Shown in pieces: positions 48,625 to 58,315 of a DNA stretch of 64,000 nt. A program made the translations under genes and the position numbers. Numbering within the stretch: the first letter of the stretch is position 1; every line of letters begins with the position of its first letter. This DNA is from UBA7803 sp036381275 (GTDB taxonomy: Bacteria; Pseudomonadota; Gammaproteobacteria; Pseudomonadales; Azotimanducaceae). The stretch covers positions 13,390-77,389 of the forward strand of contig DASVDC010000138.1 in the NCBI GenBank assembly GCA_036381275.1, given 5' to 3'. The notes beneath the pieces were generated by a model that worked only from the letters and a program-made list of their open reading frames with translations, was not told where the DNA came from and did not search any database.

Positions 48625-50004
48625 ATGACGTGTCGAATTCTGCTGCTGACCCTGGCGCTCGCGCTGCTGCCGCTCGGCGCGACGGCACACGACCGGAAGG
48701 ACGATCACCGAGGGCCCGATCGCCACGACGATCACCGTCGCGGCGACGACGTCCGGCACACGCCGCACGATCTGAAGCAGACGCACGATGCGCTCCACCT
48801 GCTGCATCGGGGGCGGAAGATCTTCCGCTACGACACCTTCGGCGACGAGGTCTTCTGGGGCGACGCGCTGCGACTGCACGAGGCGATCGCCGGCGCGGCC
48901 AACGGCGGCGTCGGCCCCGGCGTGAGCCCCGCCACGGCGTTGTCGCTCGGGCTCAAGGTGGACGTCGAAGCGCTGCCGCACCGGCTGCGGAACGACATCC
49001 GCCGCGGCCGCGTCGATCTCGACGATCCCGCCACGACGCTGGCGCTCCTGAAGCTCGACGCCGTCGTCGGCGTGCGCGGCTTCTTCACCGGCAACCGGCT
49101 GACGTCCGTCGGGATCACCTGCGCGCTCTGCCACTCGACCGTCGACGACGCGTTCGCGCCCGGCATCGGGCGACGCCTCGACGGCTGGGCCGCGGGCGAC
49201 CTGAACGTCGGCGCGATCATCGCCGCCGCGCCGAACCTGCAGCCGCTGGTGGATCAGCTCTCGCTGGCGATACCGGGCATCGACGAAGCGACGGTGCGCA
49301 CCGTGCTGCAGACCTGGGGTCCGGGCAAGTTCGACGCGAGCCTGCTGATGGACGGCAAGGCGTTCACACCGGACGGCCGCCCGGCGGCGACGCTGATCCC
49401 GTCGATCTTCGGCCTCGCGGGTGTGAACCTGCACACCTGGACCGGCTGGGGATCCGTCACCCACTGGAACGCGTTCGTCGCGAACCTCGAGATGGGCGGC
49501 CAGGGCGTGTTCATCGACGAGCGGCTGCGCGATCCGGCACGCTTCCCGATCGCCGCGGCGGCGGGGCTGTACGAGGTGCGTCACGATCCGGACCTGGTCA
49601 CTTCGAAGCTCGCGCCGCTGCACTTCTATCAGCTCGCACTGCGCGCGCCGAAGCCGCCCCGTTCGCTGGTCGACGAACAGGCCGCGGCACGCGGGAAGGA
49701 GCTCTTCAACGGTCAGGCGCAGTGCGCGAGCTGTCACGTGCCGCCGATCTACACCGAGCCGGGCTGGAACCTGCACACCGCCGATCAGATCGGCATCGAC
49801 GACTTCCAGGCCGAGCGCAGCCCGGAGGCGCGCTACCGGACATCGCCGTTGGCCGGCCTGTGGACGCGCGGCGATCGCGGCTACTACCACGACGGCCGGT
49901 TCGCGACGCTGCTCGACGTGATCGACCACTACGACGCCCACTTCTCACTCGGGCTGACCGATCAGCAGAAGCGCGATCTGGTGAGCTTCCTGCAGTCGCT
50001 GTAG
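48625..50004 (+). CDS. Di-haem c-type cytochrome, cytochrome c peroxidase-like
   Basis: A 459-residue exported protein: signal peptide (CRILLLTLALALLPLGATA), then a His/Asp-rich segment (about residues 22-62: HDRKDDHRGPDRHDDHRRGD and LHLLHRG) that could bind metal, and two haem motifs, CALCH near residue 166 and CASCH near 368. The C-terminal half has GRGELFN-like KELFNGQAQCASCHVPP and RGYYHDGRFATL, as in MauG/cytochrome c peroxidase proteins. Substrate unknown. ATG at 48625 preceded by GGGGAGAG. Confidence 0.82.
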   Translation: MTCRILLLTLALALLPLGATAHDRKDDHRGPDRHDDHRRGDDVRHTPHDLKQTHDALHLLHRGRKIFRYDTFGDEVFWGDALRLHEAIAGAANGGVGPGVSPATALSLGLKVDVEALPHRLRNDIRRGRVDLDDPATTLALLKLDAVVGVRGFFTGNRLTSVGITCALCHSTVDDAFAPGIGRRLDGWAAGDLNVGAIIAAAPNLQPLVDQLSLAIPGIDEATVRTVLQTWGPGKFDASLLMDGKAFTPDGRPAATLIPSIFGLAGVNLHTWTGWGSVTHWNAFVANLEMGGQGVFIDERLRDPARFPIAAAAGLYEVRHDPDLVTSKLAPLHFYQLALRAPKPPRSLVDEQAAARGKELFNGQAQCASCHVPPIYTEPGWNLHTADQIGIDDFQAERSPEARYRTSPLAGLWTRGDRGYYHDGRFATLLDVIDHYDAHFSLGLTDQQKRDLVSFLQSL

Positions 50005-50017
50005 GAACAGCCTTTTC

Positions 50018-50099
50018 TGTGGGAGCGGGCCCCTTTTCTGTGGGAGCGGCCTCCGGCCGCGAACTCCGGATCGATTCGCGGCCGGAGGCCGCTCCCACA
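50018..50099. repeat. REP cluster with tandem unit
   Basis: A 21-bp forward half-unit (50018, tail CCCCTTTTC) then a full forward arm at 50039 and a reverse arm ending at 50099. Between the convergent cytochrome and SDR genes. Confidence 0.9.
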
Positions 50100-50126
50100 G
50101 ACGCAGTCCCACACGAACAGCTCCAG

Positions 50127-50850
50127 TCAGCGGTAGCCGGTCGTGTCCGCGGGCTTGCCGGGATCCTGCACTTCCACGAGATAGCGCCAGGCATCCGGAC
50201 GGCTGCCATCGACGTCCGTGAAGCCGTACGCCCGCGCCAGGGCGCCGCTCGACAGCGAGCAACCGTTCCATCGCGCCACCTCGGGATCCGCCGCGAGCGA
50301 CGCCACGGCTCGCCCGACGAACGCCGGCGTCTCCGAGATCGCGAAGTGCGGTATTCGTTCGGTCGCATCCCGCCAGTTCGACTCGGTGACACCGAAGGCC
50401 GCCAGCATCTGCTCCGAGCGCAGCCAACCCGGCGTCACCGCCACCGCGGTGCCGCCGTGCGGGGCGAGCTCGTGGGCCAACGCGAACGCCATCCGGTTCA
50501 CGGCCGCCTTCGCCAGATCGTAGAAGAAGGACACGCGATAGTTCGTCGAGTTGTACTCGGTGGTACCGTCGCCCACCTCGACCACCAGCCCGCCAGGCCG
50601 CTCGATCAGCAGCGGCAGCGCGAAATGACTGGTGATGGCGTGGGAATCGATGCCGAGCCGCAGCGTGTGCAGACCGTACTCGAGATCGCACTCCCAGACC
50701 GTCTTGTTCCACTCCATCCGGGTCGCGCCCCAGATGTCGTTGACCAGCACGTCCAGCCGGCCCTGCTCCGCGCGGATGCGCTGCACCAGCGCCTGCCCCT
50801 CGCCCGGGACCAGGTGATCGACACGCAGCGCGATACCCCGGCGACGGCCC
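50127..50850 (-). pseudogene. 5'-truncated short-chain dehydrogenase
   Basis: The C-terminal two-thirds of an SDR: VNDIWGAT (the NNAG-like Asn), YDLAK with catalytic Tyr and Lys, and VAVTPGWLRSE, through to a natural stop. The N-terminal Rossmann strand with the GxxxGxG dinucleotide motif is missing; upstream of GIALRVDHLVPGEGQALVQRI the frame is antisense to the neighbouring CGNR gene. A frame of 346 residues is open but its first hundred residues are not SDR. Junction at about 50850. Confidence 0.78.
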
Positions 50851-51314
50851 GCAATCCCCTCGAGGCACTGCGTGAGACGCTGGCAGTAAACCCGCCGAGC
50901 GTCGCGGCCCTGTCGCGCCGGCACGTTGCCGCGTTCGAACAGCTGGCCGGGCGCCTGCGTCGGGTCTTCGAGGCCGCGAGCGCCGGGAACGTCGATGCCG
51001 CGGCCACCGTCCTCAACGAATTGCTCGCGCAGTACCCGGCACATCCGCATCTCGCCAAGGAAGGCGGGGTGTGGCGCCTGCATCATCATCCGGCCGACGC
51101 CGGCCTGATTCCGATGTGGACGGCGATCTGCGCCGAGGCGCTGGCGAGGAGAGTCGGCGCCGGGCATGCCGCCAGGTTCGGCGTCTGTGCAGCGGACCGG
51201 TGCGATCGGGTGTTCTTCGACAGCTCACGCAACGGCAGCCGGCGGTTTTGTTCGACGGCTTGTCAGAACCGGACGAAGACGGCGGCGTTCCGGCGGAGGG
51301 TGCGGGAAGGGTGA
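50851..51314 (+). pseudogene. 5'-truncated CGNR zinc-finger (ABATE) regulator
   Basis: The C-terminal CGNR zinc finger is intact: CAADRCDRVFFDSSRNGSRRFCSTACQNRTK read in pieces (Cys pairs CAADRC and CSTAC, with the SSRNGSRRF core), preceded by an ABATE-like segment from about NPLEALRETLAVNPP. The start of the ABATE domain, at least 20-30 residues, is missing and upstream sequence is antisense to the SDR. A GTG at 50814 could in principle initiate a shortened protein. Head-to-head with the SDR fragment. Confidence 0.72.
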
Positions 51315-51318
51315 AGGG

Positions 51319-51343
51319 TTCGCGGCCGGAGGCCGCTCCCACA
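51319..51343. repeat. Single reverse REP arm
   Basis: One complete reverse arm a few bases after the CGNR stop, without a forward partner, between two convergent genes. Confidence 0.85.
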
Positions 51344-51362
51344 GCTGAACCAGGGGGGTCGA

Positions 51363-54300
51363 TCAGATCCGCAGGTGCTCGAGCCGCGTCGGCTTCTCGA
51401 TGTGGTAGCCCTGCACGTAGTCGACGCCGATCTCGCGCAGGCGCTCGAGCACCGCGTCGCTCTCGACGAACTCGGCGATCGTCTGCTTGCCCATGTAGTG
51501 GCCGATCTCGTTGATCGAGCGCACCACCGCGTAGTCGCCGGGGTTGTCGACGATGTCCTTCACGAACACGCCGTCGATCTTCACGTAGTCGACGGGGAGG
51601 TTGCGCAGGTACGAGTACGACGACAGCCCGGTGCCGAAGTCGTCGAGTGAGAACCGGCAGCCGATGATCTTCATCCGGTTCATGAACTCGCGAGCGTTGT
51701 CGAGGTTCGCGATCGCCGCGGTCTCGGTGATCTCGAAGCAGACCTTGCTGGTCGGCGCCTGGGTCTTCGAGAACTGATCGAGCACGAAGTCCGGGAACGT
51801 CTCGTCGTTGACGCTGTGCCCGGAGACGTTGATCGCGAAACCGCCGAAATGATCGAGCGCATCGCGGTGCTCGGCCATCCAGCGGAACACGCGCTCGATC
51901 ACCCAGCGGTCGATCGCGGTCATGCGCTGATAGGTTTCCGCCGCGAGGATGAAGTCCGCGGGCGGCATCGTGTCGCCCATCTCGTCCACCATCGTCAGCA
52001 GGATCTCGAAGTGCGACGACGCCTTGTCGGCGCCGTTCACCGGCGCGATGCGCTGGCAGTTCAGCAGCAGACGGTCTTCCGAGAGCGCCTTGTCGAGCTG
52101 GGTGACCCACTCCATGATGCCGTGTCGGTTGCGGATCACGGTGTCGCCGAGCTCGTACTCCTGCACCCGGTTGCGGCCGGCGTCCTTCGCCGCGTAGCAC
52201 GCCTCGTCCGCGTACTGCATCGCGGTGTCGACGCTCTCGGTGCTCGGGTCGATGAACACCAGGCCCATACTCGCCGAGAGCGTGTACATGCGGCCTTCCC
52301 ACTCGAAGCGCTCGCGCCGGATCGCGTTCAGCACCCGATCGGCCAGCTCGCGCCCCTGCGCGGTGGTGACGTTCTCCGCGAGGATGCCGAACTCGTCACC
52401 GCCGAGCCGCGCCACCCGGACGTTCTCGCCGTCGAGCGTCTTCGTCAGCGTTGCGGCGATCAGCTTCAGGAGCTGGTCGCCCGCGGTATGGCCGCTGGTG
52501 TTGTTGACGATCTTGAACTGATCCAGATCGAGGTACAGCAGCGCGTGCTGAGCGCCGCCGGCGCGCGCGCTCTGGATCGCCCGACCCACCTCGCGCTCGA
52601 ACTCCTTGCGGTTCATGAGCTGCGTCAGGTCGTCGTGCGCGGCCTGATACGCGAGCTGATGATGCATGTTCTCGAGCATCCGCTGGCTCGCCCGTTCCAT
52701 CAGCGGCAGGTCGTAGTCGTCGAGCAGCGTGATCCGGCCCTCGTGCAGACCCTGCACCATCTCCTGCAGCGTCAGTTCCCGGACCTTCACGCCCTTGCGG
52801 TTGACCAGCACGAAGCTGCTCGCCTCGTCGCCGACGAACGCGACCGTCAGGATCAGCGGACGCCCCTGGCGGTCGCTGGTCGCGAGCCACTCGCCCACCT
52901 GGATGCGCCGGGCCCGCTCCAGCGCCCGCTGCCAGCTCTTCTGCACCGACTCGTCGGCATCGTCCAGGCGCGGCTCGAGATCCTGCAGCAGGCCTTCGAG
53001 ACCGAGCGCGCTCGCGACCGCCTCCGCCGGCACCGGCGTGTAACGAACCGGCGCACGGTTGCCGCCGGCGTCGCCGACCAGCACGTCCGAGAGCGCCATG
53101 ATCAGCGGCGTGCGCCGGCTCGGATCGAACGAGATGCTGTTCAGCCCCTCGACGACGCGCTTCAGCAGCGTCTCCGGATTCAGATAGGCGGGCGTGCCGG
53201 GCTTGATCTCACCCGTGAGCTGGCCGATAAGCTGGTCGAGCAGACCGAGCTGATCGCGCCATTCGTTCGACTCGGCGCCGCGGCGCAGGTGCGTGTGCAC
53301 CAGAAGGTTGCGCCAGCCGGGGTTCAGCAGCTTCAGCACCAGCTCCGGCACGTCGCGCCCGCCGATGCGCTGCTCGATCTCGCGCAGCACCGCGCGCCGG
53401 GCGCGGGAGAGCTTCTGCTGGCCTTCGCTGGCACGAACGGTGCGCTCGACGTTGCCGCGATAGGTGCGAACCTGCTGGTCGACCAGCGGGTTCAGCTCGT
53501 CGACCACCTCGGAGAAGACCTGCGGGTTCTGGTCGTACTCCTTGATGACCCGCTGCAACAGTTCGTCGACCCGGCGACCGATCTCCCGGTCGATGCCTTC
53601 GCGCACGTCCTGCGCGTTGCCGAGGCGGGCCAGTTGGTTCAGCATCACCGCTGCGCTGTGCGGGCGGTCCGGCTCGTAGCGCAGAAAGTCCGGGTCGCGT
53701 GCCGCCAGCTTGTTCAGCGTGATCTCGAGGCGGCGCACCCATTCGCGGATGCCCTGGGTGAGGTAGTCGTCCGACTCGAGCGAGCGGACCAGGCCTTCCA
53801 TCACCTCGAGCGTGTCGTAGTCTTCCGGGCGGAAGCCCTTCCGATCGCCGTGGCGCTTCTTCAGGATCTCGATCAGCCGCGGCTTCAGGCGCTGGTCGGT
53901 CAGCGGCGCGTCGCCGAGCTCGGCCTCGATCTCGGACAGCGCGCTCAGGATGTCTTCGCTGCGGAAGGCCTGATCGTCGCTCGCGTTCGGCGGCGCGAGC
54001 GGCTCGTCGGCCGGTTGCCCGCGCAGCTCCCGGGTACGCCGGCTCAAATTCAACAGGTTGCGGGCGGCCGCGTACGCGTGCACCGGCCGCGCCACCGCCG
54101 GCGCGAACGGGTTGTAGTCGGGCCGCACGGCCGAGCGGCCGACCCCGTCCGCCGCCATTGCCGCCTCGCGCACGGCGGTGTCCATCTCGCGGTACGCTTC
54201 CGGCTCGATCCGCACCCCCGAGGGCGAGCGGCGAATCGCCGAGCGCGCGAGGCTTTCGCGGATCTCGGCGGTGCTCGGAAACACGCCGCTCGCCTCGAAC

Positions 54301-55469
54301 ACCTGCGCGAGCGCGCTGTAGATGTTGGCGAGCATCGGCGTCCACGCCTGCTCGAAATAGCGCAACAGATCGCTGCGCACCTGCCGGCGCAGATCGAGCG
54401 GCTTCAACGTGTCGTCGAACGCCCAGGCGATCACGGACGGGCCCACGGGGATCGCGTCCTTGTGGGTCCACGGCTTCGCGATCAGCCCGAGCTGCGCGCG
54501 CATGTCGAGGATCTGCTCGGAATAACGGCTCTCGGCCTTGGAGATCACCTCGGCGACGCCGAGCCAGGCTTCGAACTGCTCGGTGTCCACCAGCGCGAGC
54601 TTGGTCGAGTCGCCCGTCTCCCGGCGGCGGCGCTTTTCCAGCACTTCCTCGAGCTCGGTGACCGTATCGACCTGGCGCAGCACTTCGTCGATGAAATCGC
54701 GGCGGATGCGCTCCTGGTTCTTCTCGATCTGGTCGAGGCCCTCGAAATACATCATCTGCACGGCGTTGGTGCCGGCGTCGCGGGCGCTGATCAGGAGCTC
54801 CTTCTGGGCGGTGTCGAGGAACTGATCGGCGATCCGATTCAGCCCGCGCTCGAGCACCTGACGCACCTTGGCGCGAATCTGCTGCGCCTGGGCTTCGCTG
54901 ATGCGCCGGTCGCGCAGCAGCGAGCCGGGAATCTCGGGCGCGGCACCGGTCGGCTGCCTGGATTCGCTCGCCTCGGCGCCGGCCGGCGCGGGCGCACCGT
55001 TTTCCGGCTGCTTCTCGGCGTCCGACGCGGCGGCCTCCGCCGTGCGCGGCTCGGCCGACGGCGCCGGCGCGGGTTCCGCGGCCATCGTTCCGGATGCGAC
55101 GCCGAAATCGATCAGCGCCTGGAACGCGTCCTTCGGCAGCCCCTGATCGAACAGCACACCGATGCCGTTGCCGCTCTCGAGCAGCCGGGCGATGGTGGCC
55201 TGGGTACGGAAATGCTTCTGCCCGACCGGGGTCGGCACGGAGAAGTGCACGGCGATCGGATCACCCCGCTTCGGATCCGCGCCGGTGGCGGCGAGCGAGC
55301 GTGCAGCGCCCGCGCCGGTGAGCAGCATCCCCTGCTCGCAGAAATCGCGCACCGTGCACAGCCACGAACGGCCCTTCGCCGGATGGACGAGGGCAGAGAG
55401 CGAGATTGGCTGGCGGGTGAAACGTCGCCGATTCAAGGATGCAGCGTCCCTCTGCGATGGCCCGGACAT
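51363..55469 (-). CDS. PilZ-DUF1631-GGDEF-EAL c-di-GMP regulator
   Basis: A 1368-residue multi-domain protein without membrane segments. Residues about 14-110 resemble PilZ (RRRFTRQPISL and WLCTVRDFCEQGMLL); about 190-840 is DUF1631, a helical region; then GGDEF with RLGGDEFGIL (about 1017-1026) and EAL. The EAL signature is E1155-I-L; downstream CFEITETAAI, LDDFGTGLSSYSYL, DYVKIDG, AEFVE and DYVQGYHIEKP keep the metal and catalytic residues, so phosphodiesterase activity is plausible; GGDEF is intact too. It follows a diguanylate cyclase gene with a 16-bp gap, so both may be one transcript. Confidence 0.87.
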   Translation of the reverse strand: MSGPSQRDAASLNRRRFTRQPISLSALVHPAKGRSWLCTVRDFCEQGMLLTGAGAARSLAATGADPKRGDPIAVHFSVPTPVGQKHFRTQATIARLLESGNGIGVLFDQGLPKDAFQALIDFGVASGTMAAEPAPAPSAEPRTAEAAASDAEKQPENGAPAPAGAEASESRQPTGAAPEIPGSLLRDRRISEAQAQQIRAKVRQVLERGLNRIADQFLDTAQKELLISARDAGTNAVQMMYFEGLDQIEKNQERIRRDFIDEVLRQVDTVTELEEVLEKRRRRETGDSTKLALVDTEQFEAWLGVAEVISKAESRYSEQILDMRAQLGLIAKPWTHKDAIPVGPSVIAWAFDDTLKPLDLRRQVRSDLLRYFEQAWTPMLANIYSALAQVFEASGVFPSTAEIRESLARSAIRRSPSGVRIEPEAYREMDTAVREAAMAADGVGRSAVRPDYNPFAPAVARPVHAYAAARNLLNLSRRTRELRGQPADEPLAPPNASDDQAFRSEDILSALSEIEAELGDAPLTDQRLKPRLIEILKKRHGDRKGFRPEDYDTLEVMEGLVRSLESDDYLTQGIREWVRRLEITLNKLAARDPDFLRYEPDRPHSAAVMLNQLARLGNAQDVREGIDREIGRRVDELLQRVIKEYDQNPQVFSEVVDELNPLVDQQVRTYRGNVERTVRASEGQQKLSRARRAVLREIEQRIGGRDVPELVLKLLNPGWRNLLVHTHLRRGAESNEWRDQLGLLDQLIGQLTGEIKPGTPAYLNPETLLKRVVEGLNSISFDPSRRTPLIMALSDVLVGDAGGNRAPVRYTPVPAEAVASALGLEGLLQDLEPRLDDADESVQKSWQRALERARRIQVGEWLATSDRQGRPLILTVAFVGDEASSFVLVNRKGVKVRELTLQEMVQGLHEGRITLLDDYDLPLMERASQRMLENMHHQLAYQAAHDDLTQLMNRKEFEREVGRAIQSARAGGAQHALLYLDLDQFKIVNNTSGHTAGDQLLKLIAATLTKTLDGENVRVARLGGDEFGILAENVTTAQGRELADRVLNAIRRERFEWEGRMYTLSASMGLVFIDPSTESVDTAMQYADEACYAAKDAGRNRVQEYELGDTVIRNRHGIMEWVTQLDKALSEDRLLLNCQRIAPVNGADKASSHFEILLTMVDEMGDTMPPADFILAAETYQRMTAIDRWVIERVFRWMAEHRDALDHFGGFAINVSGHSVNDETFPDFVLDQFSKTQAPTSKVCFEITETAAIANLDNAREFMNRMKIIGCRFSLDDFGTGLSSYSYLRNLPVDYVKIDGVFVKDIVDNPGDYAVVRSINEIGHYMGKQTIAEFVESDAVLERLREIGVDYVQGYHIEKPTRLEHLRI

Positions 55470-55485
55470 TACCGTATCCGCCCGA

Positions 55486-56574
55486 TCAGGTCACGCTGGC
55501 ACCGGGGGCGGCAACGACGATCAGGTCTCGTCCTGACGATTTCGCTTCATACAGCGCTCGATCTGCGCGCTGGATCACATCTTCCACCGACTCGCCGGGC
55601 CGGAACTCGGCGATGCCGACCGATACCGACAACCGATAGTCCGGATGATTCGCATCCACCTGCAGGCCGCGCGTGCGTTCGGCCAGGCGGGTGGCAACCC
55701 GACGCGCCTCGTTCGCGTCCGCGTCCACCAGCACCAGCAGGAACTCTTCGCCGCCGAACCGCGCGACGTAGTCCACCGACCGCACCACCTGCGCCGCGAG
55801 CGCGCCGAACTCGCGCAGCACGTCGTCGCCGCGCTGGTGGCCGAAGCGGTCGTTGACACGCTTGAAGTGGTCCAGGTCGCAATAGCAGAGCGTGAAGCCG
55901 ACGTGCCCGCGATCGGCCAGAGCCTTCTGACGCGCCAGCACTTCCATGATGTAGCGGCGGTTGAACAGGCCGGTCAGGTCGTCGCGCATCGCGAGGTCGG
56001 AGAGTTTCTGCATCGCCGCGTCGAGCCGGTGGCGGCGCGCCTCGAACGCCTTGCGCAGTGCCGTGACCTCGCTTGCCATGAAGAACATCGCGATCAACAG
56101 GAGCGTGAACGCGACGACCAGCGGCCGCTCCTCCGGCCACGGGCTTTCGTCGCTGCCGACCAGCGCGAGGCTGCCCGCGACATAGCCCGACCACGTCACG
56201 CCGGTGACGATGGCGACCTGCCGACGATTCAGGTGCAGCGCCGCATAGAGCACGCCGAAGAGCGGTACCGTCAGCAGCAACAGGCGCAGATCCGCCCGTA
56301 CGAAAAGCGAGGAAGCGACCACGCCGAGGTTCAGCCACAGGGCCTTCAGCATCGTGAGCGCGCCGCTCGCGAAGCGGCCGACGGGTCGGTCGAGCACGAT
56401 CAGCACGGCCAGGCCCACGAGCCAGCCCGCGAGCAACAGGTAGAGCTCGCCGGTCGACTCCGCTCGGGCCATGGCCGAGCACGCCACCACATACGTGGCC
56501 ACGGCACCCAGCAACAGCGCGGTTCTCGCTGGTTTCACGGCGAACCGTTCGGTGAGGGAAGGCAAAGTCGGCAA
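55486..56574 (-). CDS. Membrane diguanylate cyclase
   Basis: 362 residues: six or so predicted membrane segments (residues 15-170), a coiled linker, and a GGDEF domain with the signature GGEEF (274-278), substrate region RDDLTGLFNRRY, CDLDHFKRVNDRFGH and a product-inhibition site RSVD (265-268). Synthesises c-di-GMP, likely with feedback inhibition. The frame opens at a TTG at 56574; a GTG at 56538 (KPARTALLL) is an alternative. No ATG lies near. Upstream of the GGDEF-EAL gene, suggesting opposing or combined control of one local pool. Confidence 0.85.
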   Translation of the reverse strand: MPTLPSLTERFAVKPARTALLLGAVATYVVACSAMARAESTGELYLLLAGWLVGLAVLIVLDRPVGRFASGALTMLKALWLNLGVVASSLFVRADLRLLLLTVPLFGVLYAALHLNRRQVAIVTGVTWSGYVAGSLALVGSDESPWPEERPLVVAFTLLLIAMFFMASEVTALRKAFEARRHRLDAAMQKLSDLAMRDDLTGLFNRRYIMEVLARQKALADRGHVGFTLCYCDLDHFKRVNDRFGHQRGDDVLREFGALAAQVVRSVDYVARFGGEEFLLVLVDADANEARRVATRLAERTRGLQVDANHPDYRLSVSVGIAEFRPGESVEDVIQRADRALYEAKSSGRDLIVVAAPGASVT

Positions 56575-56723
56575 GTCCGAGTAGATCGAAAGCCCATTCT
56601 ATCGGCAAGCATGGAATCTGAGATGGCCCGGCGCCCGCCGATGTAACTGAAATGTTATGCGGCGGGTAAGCAGGTTGTATGAAGGCGCATTGGCGCGCGC
56701 CTCGTTCGCGCGCGCCTTCCCGG

Positions 56724-58202
56724 TCAGAGGGCCCGCGCCACCGCCTGTCGCCAGCCGGCGACGAGCTCGCGCCGCTGCCGTTCCTCCATCGCCGGCGCGA
56801 ACTCGCGCTCCAGGTGCCACAGCCGTGCCGTGTGCGCGAGGTCCGGGACGAGCCCGGCACCGACCGCGGCCAGCATCGCCGCGCCGAGCGCGGTGGTTTC
56901 GGTGATGCGCGGCCGCTCGACCGGGCAGTCGAGCACGTCGGCCAGGAACTGACAGAGCCAGTCGTTGACGACCATGCCGCCGTCCACGCGGAGCCGCTTG
57001 ACCGGCGCGCCGTCCGCGGCCATGCAGCCGAGCAGCTCCTCGGTCTGGTACGCGACGCTGCAGAGCGTTGCGGTGACGAGCTGGTCCCGGCTGGAATCGA
57101 GGCTCAAGCCCACGATGGTGCCGCGGGCATCCGGCTTCCAGTGCGGTGCGCCGAGCCCGGTGAACGCCGGCACGAGGTAGACGCCGCCGGTGTCACCGCC
57201 GGTGCGGCGCGCGGCCGCCTCCGTGTCCGCCGCCACATCGATCAGCCCGAGCCGGTCGCGCAGCCACTTCACTGCAACGCCGGCGGAGAAGATGCTGCCT
57301 TCGAGCGCGTAGGTGGGCGTGCCGCCGATACGGTACGCGAGCGTGGTCAGCAGGCGGTGGCGCGAGCCGAGCTGCCGCGTGCCGGTGTTGGTCAACGCAA
57401 AGCACCCGGTGCCGTAGGTGCTCTTGCTCATCCCCGGCTCGAGGCAGCCCTGCCCGACCATCGCCGCGTGCTGATCGCCGGCGACACCGCGGATCGGGAT
57501 CTCGGCGCCGAACCATTCGGCGCTCGCGACACCGAAGTCGTCGGCGCTGTCGCGTACCTCCGGCAGCAGCGACTCGGGAATGCGGAAGTATTCGAGCAGC
57601 TCGCTGCTCCAGCGCTGCCGGCCGATGTCGAAGAGCTGCGTACGGCCGGCGTTGGTGGCGTCGGTGGCGTGCACCCGCCCGCCGGTCAGGCGCCAGATCA
57701 GGAAAGCATCCACGGTACCGAAGCAGAGCTCGCCCCGCTCCGCCCGCGCGCGGAGCCCTGGCACCTCGTCCAGCAGCCAGGCGAGCTTGGTCGCGGAGAA
57801 ATACGGGTCGATCACGAGCCCGGTTTCTCGGACCACCTGGTCTTCGAGGCCGTCGGCCACCATCGCCTGGCAACGCGCGGCGGTGCGCCGGTCCTGCCAG
57901 ACGATGGCGTTGTGCACGCACTCGCCCGTGGCGCGGTCCCAGACCAGCGTGGTCTCGCGCTGGTTGGTGATGCCGATCGCAGCGACGTGACCCGCCTCGA
58001 CCCCCGCGGCCTCGAGCGCCGCGCGGCCCGCGGCGAGCGTGGTGCGCCAGAGCACCTCGGGGTCCTGCTCCACCCAGCCGCTCTGGGGGAAGATCATGTC
58101 GAACGGCTCCTGCCCGACCCCGAGCACCCGCCCGTCGAGGTCGAACACGATCGCCCGGGAGCTCGACGTGCCCTGATCGATGGCCATGATTCGCTGTGTC
58201 AT
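56724..58202 (-). CDS. glpK: Glycerol kinase
   Basis: Phosphorylates glycerol with ATP. 492 residues, FGGY family: AIDQGTSSSRAIVFD, GITNQRETTLVW, the GVAGDQHAAMVGQ active Asp region, GTGCFALTNTG and DGGMVVNDWLCQF. GAGG precedes the ATG at 58202; the frame is open 10 residues further. No glpF or glpD adjacent. Its 5' region is shared with the nrdA upstream region, which carries an NrdR-like box at 58229. Confidence 0.93.
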   Translation of the reverse strand: MTQRIMAIDQGTSSSRAIVFDLDGRVLGVGQEPFDMIFPQSGWVEQDPEVLWRTTLAAGRAALEAAGVEAGHVAAIGITNQRETTLVWDRATGECVHNAIVWQDRRTAARCQAMVADGLEDQVVRETGLVIDPYFSATKLAWLLDEVPGLRARAERGELCFGTVDAFLIWRLTGGRVHATDATNAGRTQLFDIGRQRWSSELLEYFRIPESLLPEVRDSADDFGVASAEWFGAEIPIRGVAGDQHAAMVGQGCLEPGMSKSTYGTGCFALTNTGTRQLGSRHRLLTTLAYRIGGTPTYALEGSIFSAGVAVKWLRDRLGLIDVAADTEAAARRTGGDTGGVYLVPAFTGLGAPHWKPDARGTIVGLSLDSSRDQLVTATLCSVAYQTEELLGCMAADGAPVKRLRVDGGMVVNDWLCQFLADVLDCPVERPRITETTALGAAMLAAVGAGLVPDLAHTARLWHLEREFAPAMEERQRRELVAGWRQAVARAL

Positions 58203-58228
58203 GCTGCCTCGCCCCCAGTGGTCCGCCA

Positions 58229-58244
58229 CCACAATATATAGTGG
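58229..58244. promoter_or_regulatory. NrdR-box-like palindrome near glpK
   Basis: CCACAATATATAGTGG fits the NrdR box consensus (ACAC-wATATATw-GTGT) at most positions, including the core. It is only 27 bp upstream of the glpK start and about 600 bp from nrdA. Confidence 0.55.
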
Positions 58245-58290
58245 TCGCCGGATCTTTCACCAACTTTCGGCCATCCTTCACCTGCCCCCC

Positions 58291-58315
58291 TAGGAGCGAT
58301 CTCCAGATCGCGATC
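58291..58315. repeat. REP-like hairpin, GATCTCC sub-type
   Basis: TAGGAGCGATCTCCAGATCG then CGATCC, a stem CGATC-TCCA-GATCG preceded by GGAG. A diverged single REP. Confidence 0.6.

Noticed and set aside
50127..51167. A full-length 346-residue SDR
   Set aside because: The first hundred residues are antisense to the CGNR gene and there is no GxxxGxG motif; the gene is truncated.
51816..55856. A 1346-residue open frame opposite the PilZ-DUF1631-GGDEF-EAL gene
   Set aside because: Long antisense frames are expected when third positions are nearly all G or C. The product is Arg/His/Leu-rich without domains, whereas the minus strand has recognisable GGDEF and EAL motifs.
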